Numbered from the stretch's first letter, positions 33,818 to 46,749 are shown. The stretch: 64,000 bases of DNA from Phoronis australis (GCA_002633005.1 NMRA01000064.1:690360-754359); one strand, 5' to 3'. Program-made: numbers and translations. Notes: generated by a model from the letters alone, not told the origin.

Positions 33818-36800
33818 CAGGCCCGTAGGAAGGAAAAAAATATTGGAGGGGCAGTAACCGTGAACCAACAAAGATTAACGAAGACTAAGAATGGGTATAG
33901 GCCCCAAGCCCACTGCAGGGTAGCTGGGAGCTGCCTGAATTAACTATAACTGGATCGAAGGTTCCTTTTATTATGATCTTTGAAGTAATGTTTGAAAAAG
34001 TGAGGTCCCGAGGTGCCTTGTATGAGTGCCTTCGTGGCCGTTTCAGAATCTTTTGATGGAACACAGCCGGTAACCCAGTTTCTGGTTGCTTGATAAAATG
34101 ATACAGAGTGTGTCCAAAAATGTAGCACACGCTTTAACGTATGGAGTTCAAATTTAGTTCCTGTGGGTAATTGAGATTTTAAGCAGGCTTACTGTATGAT
34201 TACACCTTATTTTTAACATAGATGTGCCTGTCACGGTTTTCCGTGCATGCGCGCACCAGGGGGGTGGGAGGGGGTTCGATGGCAAAGTGGGCAAAAAGGT
34301 CGGCCTCGAGAAAAAGGAGACAAGAGTCCACTAAAAGGCAGGATTCGACGTATGCACAATTCATAGCCCTGAGCGAACCCCGTATTCGTTTTTTTTCTTT
34401 AGTAAAAGGTCCACATCCCAAAATATTCGAGACCCCCTATATTTTACACTGGGTGCGCGCATGCCGTGTGTGTAGTATTCACGGGAAATGCAAGCAAACG
34501 ATTCAGTTTCGAAGAACAAAAATTCATTGCGCAATACTACTGGAAACCAAAAACATCAAGGAAGTTCAAACACAACCTTTCCAAGTTGATGACCAAAAAC
34601 TTAGCACTAAAACTTCGTTTTCGATCTACGATTTGTAAACTTAAACCCAGTAATCTAGTTCCTAAGTCAATAAACAATTTACTGTCATTTGAATTGTGAG
34701 AACATTTTAGGACACAGTATTGAGCTGTCCGAAATTCATCAATTTCCTTGAGACAAATAGACAAAAATCTTTTAGTGTACTTCTATGTTTGGGGATCTGA
34801 TGACAGATCGAGTTTGCCCAATGTCGGCCTGCAATTATGTTCATTGAAGTATTGTCATTTCATACAAGATTAGCTTCTAATTGTCAAAAAATCATCTCTC
34901 AATCAGTCCACTTTCGTAGATACATAAACATGTAAATCAGAAAGAAACCAACAATCAAATCCATGAGCAATGCGTTTACCTTGATTTAATGACTTAATTC
35001 CTTTTTGATCCCCTGTTAAGAATTTTAAACAACAAATCTTGCACCGAAGTGAAAAAGCAATGCATTCATTGTCACTTGAATTGTGAGTAATTTTTTTGGG
35101 AAGTGTCCAAATTTCATCAATGTTTTTGAGTGTTATTTTAGATAGGCAAAAAGCGCCCAAGTGTACTTTACTATTTGGGATCGAGTTATAGTTTTTTCCA
35201 TTTTCAGGCTTCAACTAAATTCCCTGAATCGTGTTCATTTCTTAAAAGGTTAGTTCCTAATTGCCAAAAATCACCATTAACCTGTAGGTTTTCGTAGATA
35301 CAGTTAACCTAAACAGCATTGAAGTATGAATGGACTCACCAGAGACGAAGGATGTTACAGGTGAGTAAATCAGAAACCAACGAACTTGTTGACCAAAACG
35401 AAATGTTATAAGCAATTTCCACAGGCATGCAGATTTTTGAGGGATAACCGAGGAAAATGGGAGATTGGGTATTTATAGTAAGGTGTATTTGTGCTCTTTC
35501 GAATTACCTATAACGGTTCACGAGTTTAACTTAACTTAAAACAAAAAAAAAGACGCTGAAATATTTGTTTAATTTGTTTGTTATTGCGAGTAATTGGGTA
35601 CACTCGTTCGACATGTACACGGTCGCCTCGACAGCAGTGTTTTCCACATGTGGGAATTTCTTATAAACAACTCATAGTAACCATCTTCAAAAGAGATGCT
35701 ATTCTTGTGATAATGTGGAAACCAGTAACATTATTTTATAGCTAACCATCGGAAATAGTCCTTTTGTGTAATTAACAAACAGCGGTCTTCACGTTCTTTA
35801 AAGTTGTTGACTCCCTTTTGATGGCGGTCAATCCTATTGTATTTGTTCACAGTTTTTGGATGTTTGGGTCGAATGTTTTGATACCACTGTGATGTGCCCG
35901 AATGTTTTGTGTTTTTGATAAATTTCGAATCACAACTTCCTCGTGAATACTTGGCAGTGTCGGATTTACATGTATAAAGGGACAAAGCGACTTTTCTTCG
36001 AACTGCTCCGCCGAGAGAAAGTGCCGTCTGATATGGGGCACCTTAATTATGAAAAGCTAAACATCATTAAGCTTGGAAAAGAGTGACAGTTCATTCCACC
36101 GTCGTGTGGTCAGACGACTGAGCAGGAAGTGACATCAATCAACATGACACTTGGTTGCACGATTTCACGACAAAGGAAAATAGACGTAATCGAGTCCAAC
36201 ACTGGGTCCTCTCTCCGTAAGAATATGTCAACAGAAACGTAAAAACTGTGGCCACTTGAATGTGATCAATGGCCTCCTTCAGACGTGGGGCCCCTCTATG
36301 TGAAAATATCTATAATTCCAAAAATCAAGAAATGTGCAGCAATTGATGATATTTGTCAGGTCATCAATTTTTCTCAAATGATATACAATTCGAGAAAAAA
36401 GCGACTGCTGTTCCGTTATCCCTTGCCAGAGAGGGGCCTCTGGAAAATATGGTTTTGCAGTCGCAAATTTGACTTACTGAATTTATAAATCCAGGAAATT
36501 AATAGCAAAAGCTTCGCTATACAAATTTTGTCGATTTTTTCTAAATATATGCATGGCATGAATCATTACGTGCACGTTTCCAAGTGTATTTAGACGACCT
36601 GTTCTGCAAAAGTGGAGACCTCAACAACAATGTCCTGACCAGGGTCCTCGAAAGGTAAACCATGCACTGATACAGAGTTGTTAAATGTTCTCTTGAGTTT
36701 TCTTTCTTATCCACATTTAGCAGTCTTTCTTTTCTCGACAGTCCCCGCCCCATGCGTATGTCGGTTGCCACGGTTTAGCCCTAACGGCTAAAAATTTTTT

Positions 36801-36844
36801 GGGGGCCCGTGCCCCCCCCGGCCCCCCCGCTTCCTACGGCCTTG
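33818..36844. mobile_element. 3.0-kb TIR DNA element, coding capacity lost
   Basis: The left end caggcccgtaggaagg and the inverted right end caaggccgtaggaagc match at about 13 of 16 bases. The pentamer catcc directly flanks both ends. Poly-G/poly-C runs lie just inside the right end. Internal ORFs (longest 138 aa at 34222) show no recognisable transposase. The superfamily is not assigned. Confidence 0.6.
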
Positions 36845-36849
36845 CATCC

Positions 36850-39240
36850 TATATGTATGTACTTGCGCGTTATGTTGCAAGTTTTCTCCAGTAAAATAAA
36901 CAGCTTCAGATGTAACGATTTCTTACTTTAAAAGAAATAACAAAGATGAAAACATCGGTAACTCTGCATTGAACTTGTAATATCTCCTGAAAATAGTTTT
37001 AACTATAACTACAATGTTTGATATTGTAGTTACCGAGGAATCGGCGCCTGAGTTGCAGACGATATAATATTTAGCAATTGAAAACTGAGACAGAAGTGTC
37101 ATATAATTAACAGTTTTGTGCTAGATGTTACGTTTAGGGCCTGATTGCATGTCGAATGTTGTTTATACTGCTGCAACTGTATTACTTTAAACTATATTCG
37201 GTAAGTCTGATGATCGAACCGACTAGCGACGTCGAGTCGACATTGACCTATCTTTTGAACTTTCCATGTCAGAGGTCACTGTTGAAGTAGTGCGGGTGGT
37301 GAATACGGAAAACGTTATTACATGGCCGTATCCCATGAAAATTTCACCAATTCCACATTTACACATTAACGACACCTGAAACGTCTTCGCATGATAGAAA
37401 AGCAAACTTGTCAATATTTTTGACAAAAATGCTTATTTTGTTGAACCAAACATCAAATCCTGCGAACCTGGTGGTGGGAAGGAAGCTGCTCGTCACGTGA
37501 TCCACTCCGACATAGTTTTCATCCGAGTCGGAATTTCCTCTCAGGGAATGCACGAAATAGGAATCGGAGATGTAAGAAATAATTAACCTCTAATCAATCA
37601 ACCAATCCCAGGACAGTTCCTTTATAGTGCGTTTATCTGTTAAATCTATATTTTCAAATGCGAACGCAGTTCAAACGAAGAGTGACGAAAAACAAGAGAA
37701 ATCTCGCTAAGCATTTTTCCTAAAGCATTCAGTTATCAGCCCAACGCTATGACGCAACTCTCACATGCAGTGTTAGCTCACAAGGTCCTTGAATGTTTAG
37801 GTAACCAACACGATGCGAACTCTTCAAATTGACGGTTCTTCTGGATTGTTTGGATACAAAACACTGACCTCTGCATCAACACCGTGCCCGCAGAATCTAA
37901 TCCTGTCTATCGTGGACGGATGCTCTCACATGTAGCTGTTGCCTGCAAGTATCGAACAAGTGCAACACGCCGCTTTATGCATGCGCAGTGTCGGCAGACC
38001 AAGCTTCGAGGCATACCAGTATAGTGAGTGTACCTGTACGTCGTGGTAAGAAGTGTTGACTACACCGTTAGAAATTGATGTGTTATTAACTTATTTCACG
38101 TGTCTGTATTAATTACATTTGCGTGGTGTGAATTGCACCGGCACTGTATGTTTTCTATTCTTATATAAGATATGTCTATAGTAAAAGCTATCATTAGAAA
38201 GATAGTGGGCATTTTGTAAGCAAAAAAGAACAGTTTGTTTTTTTATTCTTGTTCGTATGCGTTTACATTTGCAAACTTGCAAATGACACCGTCAGACTAG
38301 ACGGATGGGGAAAGAATGACTGAATCAAATAATTGTTCTTTGCATTATTATTGGGTAATGAAATCACATGATTTTGTGCAATCATGTCATGGGCTGTATT
38401 TTTTATTGTAATATTTACAACGAGGGTGGCCTCTTCAGTGACACCGCTGCTTTCAGTCATTTTGCCCTTGAAGGTCATGACTGACAAATGTCATCTTTGG
38501 CATGACCGGGGTCCTGGAGTAGTAAACGATCTTATGCGAATAAACTCTTCGATTCACCAATACCTATTCATAGTTTGACTCTACCATTGAAAGTACTAAT
38601 AGTACTGGGAATTTAATGAACTATACCTAAAGATTATATAATCAATATTTATTCTGACAAAGAGACCCCTCGTCAAGAAAGTACTACCTGAGATTTTCAC
38701 AACTTGGCAAAGAACACGTCAATATTGATCATCACTCAATTCGATAACCAATTTTCAAGCACCATTAAGAATCTAATCTACCGTTGTAATCAGCACCAGT
38801 CTTCTCTTAACCTTTAATTCACACGCTCATCCAAGTCGCCTTGATGTAAAAAAGTTTTGTAGTTTACCACTCAATAAATTTTGGACTGCATTCTAATCCC
38901 TATTAAACTCTGAATAAAATATAATGATCTCATTTCCAAAACGCGTTAAAAAATTACCACGTGATCTCCTTTTACATCGCAGGAAGCCAAGAATGTGTCA
39001 GCTGGTTTTTGTCGACTGCAATAGCACAGCGTTCTTCGGCTGCAGAAACATGTAAGTTGAATTTCATTCCACTGAATACTGTCGACCGGGTCTGTATTCT
39101 TTATCTTTATCTGAATCATTATCGGAATCCTCCAAAACCAGATTTTCTCCATATACCGGGTATAATCGTCAAAAGTCTTCTAAAATCCTTACATTGGCCG
39201 ACACGTCTGCTATGGTGACGGGCAATCAGGTGAGTCAATC
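36850..39240. other. Intergenic, no gene seen
   Basis: AT-rich unique-looking sequence. Short ORFs (37223-37426 minus, 38263-38487 minus, 38961-39218 plus) have no similarity I recognise and no exon-like pairing. The tacctgtacgtc words near 38030 recur near 59400, suggesting an old repeat. Confidence 0.4.
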
Positions 39241-39292
39241 ATGGATAAATGGGGAGACAAGTCAACTTTAACTCTATAGTTTTGCAGCAACT

Positions 39293-39416
39293 TAAGTCCG
39301 TCTTACAATGCGGCCGTCGTCTAAAGTCCGTCTTAGAATGCGCCTGTCGTCTAAAGTCCGTCTTACAATGCGCCCGTCGTCTAAAGTCCGACTTCTGCGC
39401 CCGTCGTCTAAAGTCC
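39293..39416 (+). repeat. 30-bp tandem repeat, about 4 copies
   Basis: The unit aaagtccgtcttacaatgcg plus cccgtcgtct is repeated. Being 30 bases it keeps frame and would encode a decapeptide repeat (LKSVLQCARR-like). There is no start context or splice evidence, so this is treated as non-coding. Confidence 0.9.
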
Positions 39417-39839
39417 TCTTGTGAATTTAAGTCACGTGTTGGTATTCAGTAAAGATGGTGAATTCTAGCTTTACCATACAAGTACTTTGCAAATATCCTT
39501 ATAGCATAGACAATGGACAAACATGTTCTCTCTATAACCGAATAACTCCGTTACCGGGGCAACACAGCACAGAGCTACCATCATCACACTCTTGAGACAA
39601 ACGACAACCTAAAGCTATATCCGATGCGTCAGGAGAAACGATAACTGAGGTAAAATCAAGATTTCTCAATGTAGGCGCTCTTATCAGAAGGTCCTGAAGA
39701 GCGTTGGACGCCTCTTTGCCACTAGACTGTGTTGGGTTGTTTCTTTTTGTGAGCTCAGTAAGCAAGAGAGAAGTCTCCATGAAGTTTGGGATGAACTACC
39801 CAGCTAACCGAAGTAAAAACAAACTTGTTTCTTCGTTCT

Positions 39840-40240
39840 GCATGCGCGCACCCAGCCTTGAAAATGGGGGTGGGCTCGAATTTCTTTCGATGTGGACCCT
39901 TTGCTGACAAAACATTGGTAGGACTAAAAAAAAAAAAACGGGATACCCCTTTTTAGTGCACTTTTGTCACGTTTTTCGGACTTTTTGTTTCTCTGAGGAG
40001 GACCTTTTTGCCCATTCACCAAATGGGAGGCTCATTCGAAGTAAACAAAATCAAGGGAACCCCCGATCCAAACAAGTACAGTGCATAGAAGACGTGTGCA
40101 AGTGGTGTCGATGTGATCGATAAACTTCCAACCAAGCATGCGCACTGATGCCCACACACGGAATTCCGTGTGTCGTTCATCATGTTTCCACAGGACCACT
40201 TTTCATTATAGGTGGCGCTGTGTCAGAGGGTAAGTGTGCC
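39840..40240. repeat. Composite dispersed repeats
   Basis: 39840-40045 is related to 26960-27195 and partly to the hAT-like MITE at 10525 (catgcgcgcacccagccttg). 40038-40230 is a copy of 46036-46237 (gaagtaaacaaaatcaagg ... acacacggaattccgtgtgt ... gtttccacagg). Confidence 0.8.
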
Positions 40241-40280
40241 TCGGGATTCTAATAAATTTACCTGCTGAGCTGGAAGAATA

Positions 40281-40346
40281 ATGGGGAGGGAGAGGGGCGG
40301 AGGGAGGGAGGGAGTCAAGGGGGAGGAGGGAGGGGAACAGAGAGAT
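40281..40346. repeat. Purine-rich (GGGA)n low complexity
   Basis: G/A-only stretch of gggaggga units with minor interruptions. Confidence 0.85.
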
Positions 40347-41489
40347 AGACAGCAACAAAGTTCTCGTGGGACGAACAAAATGAAGTGTATTTTTAGTCGT
40401 CGCTTCGCAAACCATGCCTTCCAAATCCTTCTTCAATGCCGTTGTGTTGGCAGCATTTCAAAAAACGTGAAGTCTTGCCCGAAGTGGTGACTGTCATTAT
40501 ACCATAAATTGGACTCATAAAAATCACTTACCGTAGCAGGATTCTATTTCCGGTACCAACTGAATTCAAAAGCAATGTGGGTGCATGCTACATTTCCAAA
40601 TTCGTAATTTTAGGGTTGCATGATGGCCAAGCCCCAAATCGGAAACTCTTTATCACTGATGATTTCGTTGTTCTTCTTAGTAACGGAAATAGTATCTTGT
40701 CACCGTAAAGTATATATGGAACCGATTTTATCAGAGCACTGAATTACACGGCCTAATTCAACGAGTGGGCGGACGATGCGTGCAAGTGCAAGCCTGTACT
40801 TGGCATTCCCAGTATTGAGTGTCCTTCTCTGGAAACGCCAATGTGTTTGTTCCTGGGAGAAGTCGATAGTAGTAATAGTAACCCCCCAAGTAGGTACTTG
40901 ACCTTTGATACTGGTTTAAGTTTGTGTCCATGGAGAAATTCGTTATGCTCATCTTTCTTGCGCCATGATACTGAGTACGTTACACTTGATGGGTGGAATT
41001 CCATTATCAGGGTAGAGTTTCGTAGACGTAAGAAACTCGCTAAGAGGACACAAAACAGCTTTCACAGGGGCTTGCCTATCAGAATACAAGTCAATGGACT
41101 CGGCACCCTTTCTTCACTGTGTTAAAAACTGCATGCAAAGAAAGAAAAGTTTTGAATCATTTCACATCACAAGCCCTACAAAAATGAGCCCAGAAACTTT
41201 ACTATATCTTGTATTTTTGACCCTTTCACTCCTACTGAAAAGCAAGGTAGAATAAGAAAACAGCTACAAGAAAGCGCAAAATTGGCACTTTTCAATCCAA
41301 AACCACCACTTTCCTGCCGATGCTCGACTAAAGCCAACATTAGATTCTGAAATCAAATTTCCTACCGATTCCAAAAATGTGGTCCAAAGGTACTGTCAAT
41401 TAGCTACTTTTTGCAAATCTGGATTGTTTGAGGGCTTCCTGAAATCGCAGCCAGTTTCTTAGTCGCTACCCAGCAACGCAAAATTGCAA

Positions 41490-41700
41490 GAGGGGGCCGC
41501 CATCTTGAGGAACAGTGCAGCTACAGCCGAGCAAGCGGTCTTTTTTCATTCTCAGCAAGCTCACAAATACAAACAAACCATATTCACTTAGCCTACATGC
41601 AATACCTACCTAAAATGTCCCCAAGCCTGGCCTGTACTCCTAGATTTTAATATTTTGGCAGTGCAAATTGGCCGCGGCCGCAGTCTAGCTGTTCAGTGTC
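41490..41700. repeat. Dispersed repeat, inverted copy of 24973-25184
   Basis: Contains ggggccgccatcttgagga at one side and aattggccgcggccgcag at the other, the reverse complement of the intron 1 copy. The copy here is gap-free, so it shows what the start of the 25185 gap probably contains. Confidence 0.85.
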
Positions 41701-42863
41701 ACACGAGGGGGGTAGAATGATCACGCGCTTTGCTTGTAATATATGGCGATATTTCTTGCGTGATGTTGAGTTATCGCAAGGTTCTCGCGTCTACGGAACG
41801 TACGCCAGTTCTTTACCATACGGCTAACTTGTCGAGGTCAGTTGGAAGGGCAACGGCATGACTATGACCTTTAACAGTCAGGTATAGTGTCATCAGCAAA
41901 TGTCCTGGAGGTGGACGATGTATATGGGTAATGTTCATTAACTAGTCACCTAGTTAATGACGTACAAGATCATTAAATCAAGACTAACAAAGGAGAGAAC
42001 ATAAAGAACCAGGATCACTATTCACTATATGCTAACCTGACTTCTCTCTTCGCGTGCAAGCAACTGTGTATCCTAGAATTGTTAGTATTGTTTGCAATGC
42101 CGGAGCATCCATTAAGCAGTTTAGGGCCCGCATCAAACTTAATAAGGCCCTCTCTCGTCGCGACAAGGGAGGAAGATGGGGGGGGGGGGGGGNGGGGCAC
42201 AAAAGAGGGTCCGCCTGAGAAAATTTAATGCAACAATGAGTGTTCGTATCTCTTATGCACTGTTGTTCAACTGACTTCATGCTGGCAACAGATTTTCAAC
42301 AAGTTTTGGAGCAATTGGCAACCAAATTAAGTTATATTCATTGCCAACTTTTTCAAAAAATTACTTGGCCGGAACTAGCAAAAGTGATTGTGTTTTTAAC
42401 AAATTCAATAGATTTCAAACCAGTTTTTTAACTTACGAAGCAATTTCAATGCATCAAATTCAGTGCCAGCCTCTTCCACGCTCATATCAATACTCGTGCC
42501 TTGTCTTCCCGGGAGAGGCAGTAATATTGGCCGCGGAAAGGGCAAAAATAGTTAATGTAAAAATCAAACTTAATTCGTAATTTTGCCCTTTCCGAGCATT
42601 TAGCTAGCTTACGTTTCCACCGACAGGTATGATTTTCCAAACACAATTAAAGTTTACGAATTAGGTTTAATTTTTACGAATTAAGATTGATTTTCCAAAC
42701 AGGATTGATTATTATTAAATATTTGTGCCCTATCCACAGCCTATACACTACAGCATTTGCAGAAACTTATGTAGGACAAACAACGGAGTATAAAACCTTA
42801 CTTCCGTGGCTGTTTCGGTATTTTAAAAATTCAACACCTTGGCTCAAAATAATGAGAGAGAGA

Positions 42864-42978
42864 NNNNNNNNNNNNNNNNNNNNNNNNNNNNNNNNNNNNN
42901 NNNNNNNNNNNNNNNNNNNNNNNNNNNNNNNNNNNNNNNNNNNNNNGGGAGGGGGGAGGGAGGGAGGGAGGGAGGGAG
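42864..42978. repeat. Gap of 83 N within a GGGA/GAGA microsatellite
   Basis: N from 42864 to 42946, flanked by gagagaga on the left and (ggga)n on the right. A simple repeat broke the assembly here, next to the 3' end of the retrotransposon. Confidence 0.95.
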
Positions 42979-42999
42979 GGAGAGAGAACACTTTTATTT

Positions 43000-45310
43000 A
43001 CATTACATTATAATAATACAATGATTAAAATTTGATTTCAATTAGGAGGCCTTCTAAAGGTTATTGACAGCTAATAAGAAGGTCCCCTGTACAAAATAAA
43101 TAAATGGAAATGCAAAAATCAGTAGGAATACATGAGAAAACAAAGCGAATTTTAGTGCTGAAAATGGCCGACACACCAGGAACCAAGAAGTAGACTGGCA
43201 CAGCGCAGGAGATTTTGAGAATACAATTAGATACTGTTACGTATGAAGCAATTAGAAATATGACAAAATGGATCGTAGTTGCTAATAATAGAATTGGATA
43301 AGAACCTGGAGAATGCTTGCAAAGAATGTGTTTTTATTATATTTAGAGCAGAGACTGGTACTTCGTTGTTGTTTATAAGTCGAGGAATCTCAAATCTAAT
43401 ACAGGCTCTTGATGACAATTTGTTGGACGGAGGAATTAAAATTTTGGGTTGTATTGTCAGAGTAGCAGCTGAGTATTGATTCAGGTATGTAGGAGTTTTA
43501 ATGTGTCTGGTTGGTTTATATTGGATGGGTTTACTAAAGAAGTTGTTAGTGTAAAATTGCTTACGAAGCTGATTATTGAGGAATTTGTAGTACTATGAAA
43601 ATTTTGCAGTTGAGATTTTAAAGATGTCTTAAAGTAGAGGGAGGCGAATTTCCTTACATATGGGCAGAGAGTGAGCATTATAACTGGAATTTGATATATT
43701 CCTAAGGATTCTCTTCTGGGCTGTCTGAAGTTTCTTAGTGTCGCCAAAACCCCAAGTTGCAATGCCATAGTTTAAATGAGGAAGGACAAGTGAATTATAT
43801 GTTAAAACTAGAGAGCTAGAAGAGGAAGATAAGATTTCCACCGAGATTGTTAAGTTTGTTTGAGATGAGGTTAATGTGGGGGACCATGAGAGGTTTTTGT
43901 CAACAGTAATACCAAGGAAAGGAAAACTGTTCACATGTCATATTGTTTTGCTATTTATATAAATGGTGGGAAGAATACATTTTCAATTTTCCTTTGGGGG
44001 TAATGGAACATCATTAATTTATTTTTTGATGTGTTAATTGAAAGTTTGTTCACGGAAAACCAGTCTGAAATATATTTAAGGTTGTTGTTGATGGTGGTTG
44101 ATTGCTGTAAAGTGTTGGGGAGATTCTGTCAGTTTGTGAGTTGTGACGAGGCAAGTGTCGTCAGCTTAAAGAAGTGTGTCCATGGGAGAAGAAAACGAAA
44201 GATCATATATGTAAATTAGGAAGAGAATTGGGCCAAGGACAGAGCCTTGGGGAACTCCGGTAGATATTGGTAACCAACTAGAAGTTGTATCACTGAGTGA
44301 AACATTGGGTGCGGTTTGAGAGATAACTTTTAAACAGTGTATATTTAACTCCAGTAATACCATAGTGATTTATCTTTTGCAAAAGTATTTGATTGTCTAT
44401 TGTGTCGAAAGCTTTAGAGAGATCTAGAGTGATGACCAGGGGATTCATGTCGTTATCAAGATGGGAACAAATGCGGTCTAAAAGTTCAAGCGAAGCAAGT
44501 TCTATAGAGTGACATTTCCTGAAATCATATTGATGTTTATTAAGAATATAATTTTCATTTAGGAAAGTTGAAAGTTGAGTATGGATAATATTTTCTATAA
44601 TTTTTGAGATTGTTGGAAGAATAGAAATGGGTCTATAATTGCCCGGGTGCTCTGGGTCCAAACCATGTTGTTTAAAAACTGGGATTACCTTAGCAATCTT
44701 TAGAGCATCTGGAAATATACCAGTGAGCAAGCACTGGTTGATGATGGTCGTGAGAGGTTCAATTATAAAAGGACTGCTTATTTTGACAATTTTAGATGAT
44801 AAATTGTCATGACTAGTACTATTTTTATTGCGTCCATGTCTCTTATAATATCTAATACATGTTTATTATTAATTAGTTTGAAAGAGAACTTAAATTTGTT
44901 TGGCGTGGGAAGATAGTCTTTGAAATTCTTGTTTTCTATCGTAGTTATTGATTCAGAAAGGGATGGGCCGATTTGGGTAAACTTGTAGGTGTTGAATAAA
45001 CTTGCCATTTCGGGTAGGTCACTGGTTTTAGTGTTATCTGAACGTAAGAGACATTCTGGGGTATCATTTTTTGTTCGGACACCGTTGTTTATTGTATCCC
45101 ATGTTTTATTTATGTCAGACTTCCCTTTTTCGAATGTGACATAATAGTAAGATTGCTTGGCGGAATTAATAGTTTTTTGAGAATCTTGTATACTTTAAGA
45201 TTGTTGTGGCATGTAGCGTAGGATTGTGTGTTGCGAGGGGTTGTCTTGGTTTGTTTGTACAGTTTACCTCGGTAACGAATGGAAATTAAAATACCAGGTG
45301 TAATCCAAGA
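43000..45310 (-). mobile_element. Non-LTR retrotransposon, 5'-truncated and inactivated (CR1/Jockey-like)
   Basis: On the minus strand, from 45310: a pre-RT linker (KTWDTINNG, FNTYKFTQIGPSL); RT motifs ([62 protein letters not shown]); then ADDT at 44157-44165; then FLGITVDKNLSW and LVLPHLNYGIATWG of the RT thumb and C-terminus. No endonuclease is visible, so it is 5'-truncated. Frames are broken several times, and a TAA at 44166-44168 stands directly before ADD where F or Y is expected. Confidence 0.9.
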
Positions 45311-45324
45311 AACTGACTTAAGTT

Positions 45325-45480
45325 CATTTTGGACTTAAGTCTAAGATTTGTCTTAACTTACATACTTTGAAATTTCCACATCCGGTAAGATAGTTAAAAT
45401 TAAGACAAAACTTTTATCAAAAACTTAATTCAAACTTAAGATCTCTTTCTTGAAACGGTATCGAGACAAATTTAGCTAAG
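45325..45480. repeat. cttaag-rich degenerate repeat
   Basis: Several copies of gacttaag / cttaacttac words with internal inverted symmetry, related to 18840-18925. Confidence 0.45.
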
Positions 45481-45509
45481 TCAGTTTTGTTAGAAAGAGC
45501 CCCAGGCGT

Positions 45510-45646
45510 GCGTTCAGTAACGCTAGGACATACGCTAGGACCTAGCTAAAATCCAAAGTCACGTGATCTCATTTAAAATAGACGGCAATATCTCACGTAA
45601 TCTCGCGAAGTCTTGTTTTTTGCGAGGTCCTAGCGTTACTGAACGC
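45510..45646. mobile_element. 137-bp MITE with perfect 20-bp TIRs
   Basis: gcgttcagtaacgctaggac at 45510-45529 is the exact reverse complement of 45627-45646. The interior has tacgctaggacctagct and tctcgcgaagtc. It has no coding capacity and can fold back on itself. Confidence 0.85.
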
Positions 45647-46035
45647 GAGGCAGGTCAGTATTACATATGCACAAGACCACGTAAGACTCCTCAAAATATT
45701 ACCATGCTTTACATGCGATTCACGTTATCACATTAGCTTTTCACACGATTGTTCTAGGTCTGCGGAACGCAGCCCTGGATTACGGTAAAAGTCGCAGTGT
45801 TCCTTCTATTAAAGATTGCATTCGGAATTAACGTATTTCCATCTTTAAAGGGCATTACGGTTTCTGCGGCCCAGAAACACAGTTTGGGGGTTATTGTTGA
45901 ATGGGATAGACTTCCTGGAGATATGAGTTTTGACAAGAGCTATAGAACAACAAAATCCATCGTGTTTTGTGATTTTATTACAAATTGTCCCCTTTGATTT
46001 GAATAGTTGCATTTTATTAAAACGGGCAGTGATCG

Positions 46036-46237
46036 AAGTAAACAAAATCAAGGAAAACCCCGATCCAGTGGCTTAAACACCAACAAGTTCAGTGCATAAA
46101 GTCGTGTGCTAGTGGTGGCGATGTGATCGGTATACTTCCGACCAAGGCATGCGCATTGATGCCCACACACGGAATTCCGTGTGTCGTTCATCATGTTTCC
46201 ACAGGGACACTTTTCAGTATAGGTGGCGTTGTGTTAA
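46036..46237. repeat. Dispersed repeat, second copy of 40038-40230
   Basis: Same word order as 40038-40230, with small indels. Includes the palindrome acacacggaattccgtgtgt. Confidence 0.88.
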
Positions 46238-46554
46238 AGGATATCACTCATACTGACATCACACGGTCATGTCTTTCAGCCCGCCGCCGTTTTCAGTTAT
46301 GCAAATGCAAAGGGATTTTGTAGTGTAAATGGTTGTTCCGGATAAGAAGCGTCACGGAAAGACGTTGGAAAAATATTCCGCAGGTTTCCAAATGACCCAG
46401 CATTGCGTGGACAGAGGGTCTTGTAAAAATCAAAATTGTATTGTCGACTGTGTCTTCTCGTTTCCGCAAGAAATGACGCCAAACGGTGACCATTTAATGT
46501 CGCGATAAAAATTACAAATGATACCATCATTACCATCATGACTGTACAACTACA

Positions 46555-46557
46555 GCA

Positions 46558-46618
<61 letters not shown>
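46555..46618. repeat. (CGG)n trinucleotide repeat, about 21 units
   Basis: An uninterrupted CGG run, preceded by cagcag and followed by tagtagtagtag. No convincing exon contains it. Confidence 0.97.
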
Positions 46619-46619
<1 letters not shown>

Positions 46620-46749
46620 ATTAGTTTAGTAGTAGTAGTAGCAATAGCAGTAGCCAGCCAGCTAGCTGTATGAAAACTATCTTCAAAATATAGCCAGCTG
46701 TATGAAGACTGTCGTCAAAATATATTTATATACAGCTTTGTACCAAGGC

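Noticed and set aside
37223-38487. VFTTR/IFTTR-type peptide similarity between a minus ORF at 37.3 kb and a plus ORF at 38.4 kb
   Set aside because: The underlying bases do not align beyond chance, so no shared repeat or gene is supported.
40753-41125. Overlapping 64-94-codon ORFs on both strands
   Set aside because: No similarity, no codon or splice evidence. Both strands are open by chance.
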